From NCBI GenBank assembly GCA_029817715.1, contig JARUPY010000312.1, positions 62,001 through 126,000 of the forward strand: a DNA stretch of 64,000 bases. The letters run 5' to 3'. Of this stretch, positions 9,689 through 21,913 are shown piece after piece. The translations under genes and the position numbers were made by a program. The DNA is from Melastoma dodecandrum. Taxonomy: Eukaryota; Streptophyta; Magnoliopsida; Myrtales; Melastomataceae. Numbering within the stretch: the stretch's first letter is position 1; each line of letters begins with the position of its first letter. The notes below the pieces were generated by a model. The model made no database searches. It had not been told where the DNA came from and saw nothing but the letters and a program-made list of their open reading frames with translations.

Positions 9689-11086
9689 ATGTCCATCCTC
9701 GCCCATCCCCGCACGCTGCCCCTGCTCGTCGCCGGGGCCTTCTTCATGGAATTCCTCGACGGCACCGTGATCGCCACGGGCCTGCCCGCCATGGCGCGGG
9801 ACTTCGGCCTGCGGCCCGTGGACCTGTCGGTGGGGGTCTCGGCCTATCTCTTCACCCTGGCGCTGCTGTTGCCGGCGAGCGGCTGGGCGGCGGAGCGTTT
9901 CGGGGCACGGCGGGTGTTCATGGCGGCGGTGGCGGTCTTCACCCTGGCCTCCGCGGCCTGCGGGCTCTCGACGGGCCTGCCGAGCTTCACCCTGGCCCGC
10001 GTCGTCCAGGGCGCCGGGGGCGCCCTCATGGTCCCGGTCGGCCGGCTCGCCGTGCTGCGGGCGACGCCCAAGGCGGGCCTCATGCGCGCCATCGCGATCC
10101 TGACCTGGCCGGCCCTCGCGGCCCCGGTCGTGGCGCCCCCCCTCGGCGGCCTCATCGTCACGGTGGCGTCCTGGCGCTGGATCTTCTTCATCAACCTGCC
10201 GCTCGGCCTCCTCGGCCTGTGGTTGGCCTCGCGCGTCGTGCCGCCGGAGCGCGGCGCATCCCCCCGGCGCTTCGACGTCCTCGGCTTCGTCCTCGTCGGC
10301 CTCGCCGTGCTGGCCCCGATGGCGGCGGTCGAGCTGCTGGGGCGTGAGACCGTGGACTGGGCCGCCGTGGCGGGGCTGGCGCTGGCTTCGGTGGCGCTCG
10401 GCGCCCTGGCGCTGCGCCATATCCGCCGCCACCCCGCGCCCATCCTGCGGCTCGACGGCTTCACGGTGCGGAGCTTCGCCGTCACCATGGGGGGCGGCTC
10501 GCTGTTCCGCGTCGCCGTCAGCGCCGTGCCGTTCCTGCTGCCGCTGCTGTTCCAGGTGGGGTTCGGCCTCGACGCCTTCCGCTCCGGCCTGCTGGTCCTG
10601 GCGCTCTTCCTCGGCAATGTCGGCATGAAGCCCATGACGAGCGCCGTCCTGCGCAGGTTCGGCTTCAAGGCCACGATGGTGGGGGATTGCTGCCTCGCCG
10701 GCCTGTCGATCCTGTCCCTCGCCCTGCTGGCGCCCGGCACGCCGCCGGCCGTGACGGTCGTGCTGCTGGTCCTCGCCGGCATGACGCGCTCGATGGGCCT
10801 GACGACCATCAACACGCTGGCCTTCGCCGAGGTGCCGCAGGCCGCGATGAGCGGCGCCAACACGCTGTTCAACATGTTCCAGCAGCTCGGCTTCGGCTTC
10901 GGCGTGGCCCTGGGGGCGCTGGCGCTGCGTTTCGCCGAACTGTGGCGCCCGGCCGGCGCCGGCCACGCGACCCCGCTCGAATTCCGCATCGCCCTCGCGC
11001 TCGTCAGCCTCGCGGCCTTCGCGGCCGCCGCCGACGCGCTCCGGCTGCCCGAGGGTGCGGGCGCCGAGGTGGCGCGGGGGTCATAG
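9689..11086 (+). CDS. MFS drug:proton exporter, DHA2 (EmrB/QacA) type
   Basis: 465 residues, about 13-14 hydrophobic spans. MEFLDGTVIATGLPAMARDFG is the DHA2 first-helix motif (D at the proton-coupling position), and the family's loop motif appears as GWAAERFGARRVFM. LARVVQGAGGALMVPVGR is motif C-like. Expected role: inner-membrane efflux of hydrophobic drugs or metabolites. The start was chosen at the ATG with AGGA about 6 bases upstream. The upstream palindrome at 9542 may regulate it. The stop codon overlaps the end of the convergent SRPBCC gene by six bases. Confidence 0.87.
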   Translation: MSILAHPRTLPLLVAGAFFMEFLDGTVIATGLPAMARDFGLRPVDLSVGVSAYLFTLALLLPASGWAAERFGARRVFMAAVAVFTLASAACGLSTGLPSFTLARVVQGAGGALMVPVGRLAVLRATPKAGLMRAIAILTWPALAAPVVAPPLGGLIVTVASWRWIFFINLPLGLLGLWLASRVVPPERGASPRRFDVLGFVLVGLAVLAPMAAVELLGRETVDWAAVAGLALASVALGALALRHIRRHPAPILRLDGFTVRSFAVTMGGGSLFRVAVSAVPFLLPLLFQVGFGLDAFRSGLLVLALFLGNVGMKPMTSAVLRRFGFKATMVGDCCLAGLSILSLALLAPGTPPAVTVVLLVLAGMTRSMGLTTINTLAFAEVPQAAMSGANTLFNMFQQLGFGFGVALGALALRFAELWRPAGAGHATPLEFRIALALVSLAAFAAAADALRLPEGAGAEVARGS

Positions 11087-11556
11087 GCCCTCGGCGACCT
11101 TCGCCATCTGGTCGGCGCAGCGGCCCCAGCCCTGGTGGAAGCCCATGGCCTCGTGCTGGTCGCGGTCGGCCGTGCTCCAGTGGCGGACCCGCGCCGCGTA
11201 GCGGGGTGCGGCCGCCCTCCGCGGCATCGAAGGTGACGATCCACCGTCATGAAGGGCTTGGGCGAGGGCGTCCAGGCCTCCACGAAAGCGTCGGTGAAGA
11301 CGAGACGCGCGTCCGGCACGATCTCCAGGTAGACGCCGCGGTTCGGGTAGAGGGTGCCGTCGGGCCCCCGCATCACGATCCGGCTGCTCCCGCCGACCCG
11401 CAGGTCGATCTCGGCCTCCGGCACCGTCCAGGGCTCAGGGGCGAACCAGCGCTTGAGGAGGTCGGGCTCGGTCCAGCAGCGGTAGAGGGCGGCGGGCGGG
11501 GCGTCGACGAGGCGGTTGAGGACGAGGTCGCGGTCGTCGTCGGCATCGGGCGTCAT
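11081..11556 (-). pseudogene. SRPBCC/AHSA1-domain protein, two +1 frameshifts
   Basis: The start is ATG at 11556 after GGAG. The first ~100 residues read cleanly (LVLNRLVDAPPAALYRCWTE, LLKRWFAPEPWTVPEAEIDL, RVGGSSRIVM), the standard AHSA1/START-like opening. The frame then breaks near 11245 (an extra G) and again near 11210 (an extra C in a C-run). The intended end reads YAARVRHWSTADRDQHEAMG and GFHQGWGRCADQMAKVAE, a normal family ending, at the TGA of 11081. The length fits 158 codons plus two inserted bases. The family binds small hydrophobic ligands; the ligand here is unknown. Confidence 0.8.
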
Positions 11557-11690
11557 GGCGCACTCCATCGGATGGGGTGGCAGGATGGCAGCGCCGGCCG
11601 GATCCGTCCACCCGGGCGCCGGCGAGGCGCTTGACGTCGAGCGCGCTCGAAGTCGTAGAGGTCGGAGCGTCGTGACGGAACGGGCGGACC

Positions 11691-12113
11691 ATGAAGATCG
11701 GGGCCTTCGCCGAACGGGTCGGTTTGAGCGTCCACACGATCCGCTACTACGAGCGGATCGGCCTCCTGCCGCGGGCACCGCGGGACGGCGGCGACCGGCG
11801 CCACTACGACGCCTCGGCCCTGCCGTGGATCGCCTTCCTGACCCGGCTGCGCCGGACCGGCATGCCGATCCGCGACATGGTGCGCTATGCCGAATGGCGC
11901 GGCGCCGGGCACGGCACCGAGGCCGAGCGGCGCGCCCTCCTGGTCCGCCACCGGGACCGGGTCCGGGCCGAGGTCGCCGAACTCCAGGCCTGCCTGTCCG
12001 TGCTCGACGCCAAGATCGCCGGCTACGGCGATCCCCCTCCTTCGGACCAGCAGCATGACGACGGACCATCAGGACCAGGACCGCTTCGCCCGGGGCGCGC
12101 GCGCCCTCCATGA
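11691..12113 (+). CDS. MerR-family transcriptional regulator
   Basis: 140 residues. The N-terminal winged helix opens MKIGAFAERVGLSVHTIRYYERIGLLP, the MerR DNA-binding signature. A helical dimerisation region follows (ERRALLVRHRDRVRAEVAELQACLSVLDAKI). No metal-binding cysteine pattern is visible, so it is more likely a small-molecule or redox-sensing member than a mercury or zinc sensor. It overlaps the following carboxymuconolactone-decarboxylase-family gene by 59 bases, a common pairing in which the MerR protein controls that gene. The divergent SRPBCC gene may be under the same control. Confidence 0.88.
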   Translation: MKIGAFAERVGLSVHTIRYYERIGLLPRAPRDGGDRRHYDASALPWIAFLTRLRRTGMPIRDMVRYAEWRGAGHGTEAERRALLVRHRDRVRAEVAELQACLSVLDAKIAGYGDPPPSDQQHDDGPSGPGPLRPGRARPP

Positions 12114-12441
12114 GATCGACGGCCACGGCGGCGAGGCGGTGGTGGTGGCGCTCGCCGACATCGCCCCCGATTTCGCCCGCTACCTCGTCGAATTCCCCTT
12201 CGGCGACATCTACTGCCGCCCCGGCCTCGACCTCCGCTCGCGCGAGATCGCCACGATCGCGGCCCTGACGGCCCTCGGCCATGCCGCGCCGCAGCTCAAG
12301 GTGCACCTGCGCGCCGGCCTCAATGTCGGGCTGAGCCGGGAGGAGATCGTGGAAGTGCTGATGCAGATGGCGGTCTACGCCGGCTTTCCGGCCGCGCTCA
12401 ACGGGCTCTTCGCCGCCAGGGAGGTCTTCGCGGAAGGGTGA
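12055..12441 (+). CDS. Carboxymuconolactone decarboxylase (CMD/AhpD-like) family protein
   Basis: 128 residues. The core FPFGDIYCRPGLDLRSREIA-TIAALTALGHAAPQLKVHL and RAGLNVGLSREEIVEVLMQM is the CMD fold of gamma-carboxymuconolactone decarboxylase relatives. The AhpD CXXC pair is missing, so a peroxidase role is unlikely. It belongs to the decarboxylase-like branch, whose substrates are often unknown. The start codon lies inside the end of the MerR gene, so the two are almost certainly cotranscribed and translationally coupled. Confidence 0.87.
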   Translation: MTTDHQDQDRFARGARALHEIDGHGGEAVVVALADIAPDFARYLVEFPFGDIYCRPGLDLRSREIATIAALTALGHAAPQLKVHLRAGLNVGLSREEIVEVLMQMAVYAGFPAALNGLFAAREVFAEG

Positions 12442-12459
12442 GAGGCGCTTCGGGCCGGC

Positions 12460-12744
12460 TTACGCGGGTCCCGGCCGGTCCTGCGCGCCGTGGAACAGCC
12501 GCAGGATGGTCACGACATCCGCCTCGACGCGGTCGACGATCAGGAAGGGAGTGCGTGAGACGACGAGTTCTCGCGTCCCCGGCACACGACCGGACCTCCC
12601 GCTCCTCGGGTGATCCGCCAAGTGTTCGACCGCCGTTTCGATCCTGCGGCTGCAACGCAGGGCGGCGGCCGGGTTGTGCGACTGAATATAGTCGAGCTGA
12701 TGCAACAGGCCGTCGATCGCGGCCGGAAGCCACTCGACCCTCAT
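12460..12744 (-). CDS. ParE/RelE-superfamily toxin of a toxin-antitoxin pair
   Basis: 94 residues. The pattern fits the ParE/RelE fold: an N-terminal strand (VEWLPAAIDGL), a helix ending in an 'HPRSGRSGRVPGTRELV' loop, and terminal strands with a conserved hydrophobic 'VVTILRLFHGAQ' ending. ParE members poison gyrase and RelE members cleave mRNA; sequence alone does not separate them here, but the HPxxGR loop is usual in ParE. It starts inside the antitoxin stop codon (4-base ATGA overlap), the usual antitoxin-first operon. The pair lies in an accessory stretch with several broken genes. Confidence 0.82.
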   Translation of the reverse strand: MRVEWLPAAIDGLLHQLDYIQSHNPAAALRCSRRIETAVEHLADHPRSGRSGRVPGTRELVVSRTPFLIVDRVEADVVTILRLFHGAQDRPGPA

Positions 12745-13022
12745 GCCATGCGCCGGTCCGCACGGGAGAGGATCGCGTCGCGTTGCTGTTCCAGGCGCGC
12801 GCGCGCGTCCCGATGCGGCACGCGTTGCGCCTCCGGATCGTCGGCCTCGCCCACCGCCCGGGCGATCTCGGCGTCCCGCGCCGCACGCCGTCGCTCGACG
12901 AAGTCGCGCATGAACTCGCGCAGCACATCGTCGGCGTGGCGCATCGTGGCATCGGCTTCCGCGACGAAGCGGTCGCGCAGGTCCGGGTCGAGCGTCAGCG
13001 TGAAGGTCGTCTCGTCGGTCAT
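12741..13022 (-). CDS. Antitoxin of the ParDE-like pair (ribbon-helix-helix type)
   Basis: 93 residues from an ATG preceded by GGGGAG. The N-terminus TFTLTLDPDLRDRFVAEAD with the following helix RHADDVLREFMRDFVERRR resembles a MetJ/Arc ribbon-helix-helix DNA-binding domain. The charged C-terminal half would wrap the toxin. It is first in the operon and overlaps the toxin start by 4 bases. Such antitoxins neutralise the toxin and autorepress the operon. The alternative start 51 bases upstream lacks a good ribosome-binding site. Confidence 0.75.
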   Translation of the reverse strand: MTDETTFTLTLDPDLRDRFVAEADATMRHADDVLREFMRDFVERRRAARDAEIARAVGEADDPEAQRVPHRDARARLEQQRDAILSRADRRMA

Positions 13023-13083
13023 GAGGGCTCCCCGGCGCAGCGCCGCAAGCTTACGCCTCCGGCCGCCCGCCATCCAGGGGCTC

Positions 13084-13711
13084 TCACGCCGCCGCGGCCG
13101 CCCGGAAGGCCGGCAGGGCTTCGGCGCGGGCCGAAAAGGCGGCGAGGCGCGGGTGGTCGGCCGGCGCGGGGGCGGCCTCGGGCGCGGTCCCGGCCAGGAC
13201 GGCGGCCGCGAAGTCCCAGGTCACGGCGGCGTCGATGTCGGCCTGGCACGGCCGGGCGCCGACCAGCCAGCCGTCGCGGTCCGGCATCTCGGCCTCGAGG
13301 AGCGCGAAGGCCGCGCGGCGTTGCCGGCCAACGCGGTCGAGCCAGGGCGCGTGCCGCTTCTCGGCGGGGCGCAGGTTCAGCTCGTAGACGATCTGCACGG
13401 TCTTCTCGCAGGCCGCGAGCGCCAGGCCGAGATCCGCAGCGCGCGCAGATGCGCGCCCCGCGCCTCGGGCGCGAGCCCGCGGCCCGCCGGCGCGAGGCGC
13501 TCGACGTGCTGCAGGATCAGCGTCGAATCCATCAGGACGGTGCCGTCGTCCGCCACCAGCGTCGGAGCCTTCACGACGGGGTTGAGGTCCTGGAGGGCGT
13601 CGACGTCCCGGAAGACCGACAGCGGCGCACGGTCGAAGGGGAGCTCCAGGAGATGCAGCGCGACCGCCACGCGCCGCACGTAGGGGAGTCCAGCAGTCCG
13701 ATGAGCCGCAT
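13084..13711 (-). pseudogene. Glutathione S-transferase, two -1 frameshifts
   Basis: Begins MRLIGLLDSP at 13711 with AAAGGTGA upstream. The frame is lost after SP (one C missing from a C-run near 13685), resumes as VRRVAVALHLLELPFDRAPL and reads through NPVVKAPTLVADDGTVLMDS (thioredoxin half with the glutathione-binding VKAPTL). It breaks again near 13430 (a G missing). The C-terminal helical half then reads cleanly to the stop. Total length agrees with about 210 codons, normal for a GST. Detoxification or isomerase role by family. Either two errors in homopolymers or a pseudogene. Confidence 0.8.
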
Positions 13712-13825
13712 GCCGTCACCTTTTCACATCGAGGTCCCGCAGCATGGCGCGATCCGTCGCCGTCCGGCATGGATGATCCACGGTCGAATCGCGATAATGC
13801 CGATGGTTCGAAGGTGGAGGGAGCG

Positions 13826-14303
13826 ATGGGCCTGGATCTCGTGCCGGACGACAAGGACCGGGCGATCCTGGTCATCTTGCAGGACGAGGGCCGCATCCCC
13901 CCTGTCGGAACTCGGGCGGCGGATCGGCCTGTCGCAACCCGCCGTGTCGGAGCGGGTGAAGCGGCTCGAAGAGGCCGGCATCATCACGGGCTACGGCGCG
14001 CGGATCGACCCTCGCGCCCTGAACCTCGGCCTCACGGCGATCATGCGGCTCAAGACGACGCACGACCAGATCGCGGCCTGCCTCAGGCTCTTCGCCGCGC
14101 GGCCCGAGATCGTCGAGGTCCATCGCGTCACCGGCGAGGACTGCTTCGTCCTCAAGGCCATCGTGCCCCGACCCGAGGATCTCGCCCCGCTGGTCGACGC
14201 CATCGGCCCTTTCGGCCCGGTCAACACCGCGGTCGTCCTGAAGAGCGAAGCGCGAAAGCCGCTCGGCCGCGCGCTGCTGGCGGCGGGACGGCGGGCGGGG
14301 TAG
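13826..14303 (+). pseudogene. Lrp/AsnC-family regulator, one +1 frameshift
   Basis: The ATG at 13826 follows GGAGGGAG. It reads LDLVPDDKDRAILVILQDEG then hits a run of six C near 13895-13901 where five would keep frame. The continuation is LSELGRRIGLSQPAVSERVK (the HTH) and RLEEAGIITGYGARIDPRAL, then the RAM/AsnC ligand-binding domain (IMRLKTTHDQIAACL, EIVEVHRVTGEDCFVLKAIV). Length equals 159 codons plus one base. Lrp-type proteins sense amino acids. The single homopolymer insertion makes a sequence error likely. Confidence 0.85.
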
Positions 14304-14313
14304 CGTCGGCCCC

Positions 14314-16995
<2,682 letters not shown>

Positions 16996-17023
16996 GCGCC
17001 GATGCCCGTGCCGCGCCGGCGGA

Positions 17024-17590
17024 TCAGAACGGGTTCCAGGTCGGGCGCGCCGTGAACTTGAGGTAGGACAGGGCGACGCCGAGCCGCGCCCCGATGCCCG
17101 AGCGGATCGGCACCACGACGATGCGCTCGTTGGTGAGGGCCGTGAAGCCGAACCCGCCCACCACGTAGGCGGAGCCGTCGACGCCGCCGAAGCGCTGGAA
17201 GATCGCCTGCGTCGAGGGCAGGCCGTAGACGAGCATCATGGTGCGGTCGCCGTTGGCGCCCGCGTCGAAGCCGATCGAGGGGCCCTCCCAATAGACCTTC
17301 TGATCGCCCGCGTTGCGGGTGTACATGAGCCCCTCGCCGTAGCGCAGGCCGCCGATGAAGGCGCCGCCGGCCTCCTGGCCGAGGATGTAGCCGTTGGGCT
17401 GGCCGAAGCGCCGCGCCGCTTCCTCGATCGTGAGCGCGATGCCGCGCGCGACCGACCCGAAGAAATGGTGGCCCTTGTCGACGAGGTCGTCGGTGGCGAA
17501 GCGCTCGGGCGCCGCCTGGGCGCGGGCGCCGAAGGGCAGGGCCGCGCCGGCGAGGCCCGCCAGAAAGGATCTCCGCGAAGACAGGCCCAT
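17024..17590 (-). CDS. DUF1134-family exported protein
   Basis: 188 residues. The N-terminus MGLSSRRSFLAGLAGAALPF-GARAQA is a signal sequence with a twin-arginine-like RRSFLAG core and an AQA cleavage site near 26. The mature part (KGHHFFGSVARGIALTIEEA, GGLRYGEGLMYTR, GYILGQEAGGAF) matches the DUF1134 pattern common in Alphaproteobacteria. Predicted periplasmic; function not established. Start chosen at the ATG that opens the signal peptide; upstream in-frame sequence is low-complexity. Confidence 0.8.
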   Translation of the reverse strand: MGLSSRRSFLAGLAGAALPFGARAQAAPERFATDDLVDKGHHFFGSVARGIALTIEEAARRFGQPNGYILGQEAGGAFIGGLRYGEGLMYTRNAGDQKVYWEGPSIGFDAGANGDRTMMLVYGLPSTQAIFQRFGGVDGSAYVVGGFGFTALTNERIVVVPIRSGIGARLGVALSYLKFTARPTWNPF

Positions 17591-17690
17591 GGATCGATCG
17601 CCTCGCGCTTCGCCCTCGGTCCCGTCCGGCACCACGGCGCACGGCCCGTCGTGGGCCGCGATTCGCCGTTTCCGATAAGGCGGGATCGTG

Positions 17691-17753
17691 TCGGGCGCGT
17701 GGCGCCCACGGTCGGGCGCGTGGCGCCCGCGGTCGGGCGCGTGGCGCCGGCGC
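17691..17753. repeat. Three tandem 21-bp repeats
   Basis: The unit TCGGGCGCGTGGCGCCCRCGG occurs at 17691, 17712 and 17733, the third copy diverging in its last bases. Each unit contains the palindromic core GGCGCGTGGCGCC. The array abuts the stop codon of the small secreted protein gene (17755) and lies upstream of DUF1134. Could be a slippage-generated array or a regulatory cluster. Confidence 0.8.
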
Positions 17754-17754
17754 G

Positions 17755-17967
17755 TCAGCGCACCGCGCCGGCGTCGTGGGCCTTGTCGAGCGCGTGGGCC
17801 ACGGTGGTGTCGGTCGGGGGCGGCGCGTGGCCGGTCGGCGCCGCCTGGATCTCGGGATCGCCGCCGGCCCGGTTCGTGTGCTTGATCGAGACCGCGAGGG
17901 CGGGCGCCGCCGTGGCGGCCAGCAGGGCCGCGGCGAGCGCGGCGGGGAAGAGCTTGGATCGCGTCAT
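17755..17967 (-). CDS. Small secreted hypothetical protein
   Basis: 70 residues. The ATG at 17967 follows a perfect AGGAGG. Residues 1-26 (KLFPAALAAALLAATAAPALA) form a clear Sec signal peptide with an ALA cleavage site. The mature ~45 residues are polar, proline-rich in the middle, with two histidines in HALDKAHDAG. No recognised domain. Probably periplasmic. The strong ribosome-binding site and signal peptide argue that it is real. Confidence 0.7.
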   Translation of the reverse strand: MTRSKLFPAALAAALLAATAAPALAVSIKHTNRAGGDPEIQAAPTGHAPPPTDTTVAHALDKAHDAGAVR

Positions 17968-18033
17968 GTCGGCCTCCTGACCGAAGCTGGGGCGCGAGCG
18001 CTACGACCCGTTCCGGGCGAAAAGGCGGCCGGA

Positions 18034-18240
18034 TCAGTAATGGGGCGGGGGCGCCTCGGGCTCGGCCGGCAGGCGGCGCTCCGCGTCGGCCAGACGGTCG
18101 ACGAACTGGGCGAGCTCGCGCCGCAGCCGATCGATGGCGGCCCATTGCGCCCGGACGGTCGCGTCGAGGTCCTCGATCACCCGCTCCTGTTCGGCGGCGC
18201 GCATCTCCAGCCCGTCGATCCGGTCGCTGTCCTCACTCAT
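18034..18240 (-). CDS. slyX: SlyX family protein
   Basis: 68 residues from an ATG preceded by AGGAG. It is a single coiled coil (RIDGLEMRAAEQERVIEDLD, VRAQWAAIDRLRRELAQFVD) ending in a proline-rich PEAPPPHY tail. This is the SlyX pattern: short coiled coil with a conserved PPHY-type end. The role is unknown in general; it is cytoplasmic and small. It diverges from the CheB-CheR-kinase gene. Confidence 0.85.
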   Translation of the reverse strand: MSEDSDRIDGLEMRAAEQERVIEDLDATVRAQWAAIDRLRRELAQFVDRLADAERRLPAEPEAPPPHY

Positions 18241-18501
18241 GGCGGCTCCTGCCCGACTCCGCGCGATCCGCCGCGGCGGCGTGGCGGCCGGAAAGGGCCG
18301 GTCCGGCCCCTTAGAACAGATCGCGACCGGGTGGAACAGCGCGGTCGCGCGAAGCTGCCCGCGAGGCCGGTGATCCACCGCCGGGGATGTCGGGCGTGCC
18401 GCCTTTTCCTCGCAGGACAGGCAGCCAGCCGTGGCCCAACCCACGAAGGTCTGCTTAGGATCGCGCCGCGCGGCCGCTCCGTCGTCGCTGGAGCCGTCCC
18501 G

Positions 18502-21500
18502 ATGCCTCGTCCCAGTTTCCCCATCGTCGGCATCGGCGCCTCGGCCGGCGGCGTCGAGGCGCTCGGCACCCTGTTTCCGCCACGTGCCGGACAACCCGGG
18601 GCTCGGCTTCGTCGTGGTGACCCATCTCGATCCGGAGCGCCACAGCCAGCTCGACGAGGTGCTGGCGCGCTACACCACCATGCCGGTCGTGGTCGCCCAG
18701 GACGGGATGGAGGTCCGGATCGACACGGTCCATGTCCGCTCGTCGAACGGGGTCGTGACGATCGCGGACGGCCGGCTCCGGGTGACGCCGGCCGAGACGG
18801 ATCCGCCCGAGCGCCACCCGATCGACCTCTTCCTGGCGTCCCTGGCCCAGGACTGCGGCGAACATGCCGCCGCGATCGTGCTGTCGGGGGCCGGCCAGGA
18901 CGGCACGCGGGGGACCGGCGCCGTGAAGCGGGGAGGCGGCCTGACCCTGGCCCAGGCCGACGAGGAGGGGGGCCCGGCCCATCCCGACATGCCGCGCAGC
19001 GCCATCGCTACCGGGCTCTTCGACTTCGCCGGTCCCGTCGAGGCCATGGGGAACCAGCTCGTCTCCTTCGCCCGGAGCCTCGCCGACCTCGACATGGCCG
19101 AGGTGGCCGCCGACGCATCCGAGAGCGGGGAGCGGGGCGACGAGACCCGCCAGGAGATCTATGCCATCCTGCGCAACCAGGTCGGCCACGATTTCGCGGG
19201 CTACAAAATCAAGACCTTCGATCGGCGCGTGCTCCGTCGCATGCAGGTCGCCCAGCTCGAGTCTCTGGCGGCCTATGTCGAGCTGCTGCGGCGCGAACCC
19301 AAGGAGGCGGGAGCGCTGTTCCGCGATCTCCTGATCAACGTCACGAACTTCTTCCGCGACGCGGAAGCCTTCGACAAGCTCGCCGAGCTGGTGATCCCGC
19401 GGCTCCTCGACGGACGGGGGGCCGACGACGTGGTCCGGATCTGGGTGCCGGGTTGCGCCACGGGCGAGGAAGTCTATTCGCTGGCGATCCTGGTCCACGA
19501 ACATCTCGATACCCTGAAACGCAGTGCCGCGCGTGCAGATCTTCGCCACCGACATCGACGAGCGCGCGCTCGCCGTGGCCCGTGCCGGCCGCTATCCCGA
19601 AAGCCTCCTCGACCAGGTCACGCCCGAGCGCCGCAAGCGCTATTTCGGCCGGGACGGGGGCACCTTCGTGCTCACCAAGGACGTGCGGGACCTGTGCATC
19701 TTCTCGCCCCACAGCGTCCTGCGCGATCCGCCGTTCTCGCGGCTCGACCTCATCTCCTGCCGCAACCTGCTGATCTACCTGAACGTCGAGCTGCAGAACC
19801 GGGTCATCCCGATCTTCCACTACGCGCTGCGGCCGGGCGGCTACCTGTTCCTCGGCACGTCGGAGAGCGTGAGCCAGTTCGGCGATCTCTTCACGCCGGT
19901 GGACAAGAAGCTCAGGATCTTCCGCAGCCGGGACGACGCTCCCGCCCAATCCCGCCTGCCGGCGCTCGTGAGCCATGCGGGCCACCTGCTTCCCGCGTCG
20001 CCGGGCCAGCCCTCCCGCCAGCCGCTGTCGAGCAGCACCATCATGCGGCAGGTGGTGGAGCGTCAGGTGATGGAGCGGTTCGCGCCCGCCCATGTGGTGG
20101 CGACACGCGACGGCGACGTCGTCTACTTCTCGTCCCGGACCGGCAAATACCTCGAGCCCGCGGCCGGCGCGCCGACGCGCCAGCTCGTCAACATGGCCCG
20201 CAAGGGCCTGCGGCTCGAACTCCGCACCGCCCTCTCGGAGGCGGTGGAGCGCCATGTCAGGATCACCCGCGAGGGCCTCGCGGTCGAGGCCGAGGACGAC
20301 GGGCGGATCCAGCTCGTCACGCTGATGGTCGAGCCCCTGGCCGACGGTGACGACGACAAGCCGCTGTTCCTGGTGCTCTTCGCCGACGAGGGCTCGCTGC
20401 TCAGCCGCGACACGGCCCTCACCCGGGCCCAGCTGCAGGACGGCGGCGCCATCGCGCATCTCGAGGGCGAGCTCAGGGAAACGCGCGAGCGCCTGCAGTC
20501 GCTCGTGGAGGAATACGAGACGGCCCTCGAGGAGCTGAAATCCTCGAACGAGGAGCTCGTGTCGGTCAACGAGGAGCTGCAATCGACCAACGAGGAGCTC
20601 GAAGCCTCCAAGGAGGAGCTCCAGTCGCTCAACGAGGAGCTCCACACCGTCAATGCCGAGCTGAACCTCAAGGTCGAGGCCCTGGACCGCGCCAACAGCG
20701 ACCTGCAGAACCTGTTCGAGAGCACCCCGCTCGCGACGGTGTTCCTGGACCGGGCGCTCTCGATCCGCTCCTATACGCCGGCCGTCACCGAGATCTTCAA
20801 CATCCTGCCGGGCGACCGGGGCCGTCCGCTCACCGACCTCGCGAGCCGCATCGACGTCCCCGACCTGTCGGCCGACATCGCGACGGTTCTGTCCACGAGG
20901 CGCATCGTCGAGCGCACGCCGGACCGGACCGGCCCGGGCCCGCACCTGCTCGTGCGCCTCGCGCCCTATCGCGGCGTGGGCGAGCGCATCGACGGCGTGG
21001 TGGTGACCTTCATCGACATCTCGACCCTGATCCGCGCCGAGCAGCGCCAGCAGGTGCTGATCGACGAGTTGCTGCATCGCACCCGCAACCTGCTCGCCGT
21101 GGTGCGCAACATCGCCCGCCAGACGCTCGGGACCGGCGGAGCCGTGGAAACCTTCTCGGACCGGCTGTCGGCGCTCGGGCGCGTGCAGAACCTCGTGACC
21201 CGGGCCGTCACCGACGAGGTCGACCTGCGCGAGGTCATCGAGCTCGAACTCGACGCCCACGGCGCGCTGAACTCCGGCCAGGTCACCATCGAGGGCCCGC
21301 CCGTGGTGCTCCGTGTCGGCCAGGTGCAGACCCTCGCCCTCGCGCTGCACGAACTGACCACCAATGCCGTGAAGCACGGGGCGCTGAAGCGGCCGGAGGG
21401 ACGCCTCGCGGTGCGCTGGCGCGTGACGGACCGGCATGGCGGGGGGCGCGACCTCGTGCTCGACTGGGTCGAGAGCGGCGTCGCGATGCCGCCCGCCGCC

Positions 21501-21635
21501 GGGCAGGAGCGCGGCTACGGGCGCGAACTTATCGAAGGGGCGCTGCCCTTCGACCTCCAGGCCCGCACGCGGCTCGATTTCGGCCCGGGCGGCGCGACCT
21601 GCCGCATCCAGGTGGACCTCGACGGGTCGAATTGA
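18502..21635 (+). pseudogene. CheB-CheR-PAS-HWE histidine kinase fusion, two +1 frameshifts
   Basis: A ~1040-codon gene. Order: CheB methylesterase (IVGIGASAGGVEALGTLF, VLSGAGQDGTRGTGAVKRGG), CheR methyltransferase (FFRDAEAFDKLAEL, WVPGCATGEEVYSLAIL, FATDIDERALAVARAG, LDLISCRNLLIYL), a heptad coiled coil of repeated SxNEELxSxNEEL, a PAS domain (LFESTPLATVFLDRALSI), then an HWE kinase (LLHRTRNLLAVVRNIARQTL, LHELTTNAVKHGA). No receiver domain. Such hybrids are common in Hyphomicrobiales and may use chemotaxis-type modification to tune a kinase. Frame breaks: near 18585 (TTT where TT keeps frame) and near 19520 (one extra base after AAA). The second break lies inside the CheR domain. Length equals 1044 codons plus two bases. 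Confidence 0.88.
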
Positions 21636-21913
21636 AGCGATCGCGCGGCCCCGGGCGCGGCCGGTACCCGCAACGTGGACGCGGCCGGACCGACAGGGTA
21701 CGAGGCGTTCCGGACCCAAGGTTCGTGTCGGATCCGATGCCGGAACGCGCCTCCGGCGCCGGTGCATGACGCCGAACAACGACGGCGCTGCTGCGCCGAT
21801 ACGGCGCCTGTGGCATCATCGACATCCCGCGCATCGCGTTAACTCTGGCGCGAGGATTGCCATCCGCTACGATCTCAGGTTAGATTTTCTGGCGCTGCTG
21901 CAGGGGATTGGCC

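Noticed and set aside
17691..17753. CRISPR array
   Set aside because: Repeats are directly adjacent with no spacers; no cas genes in the window.
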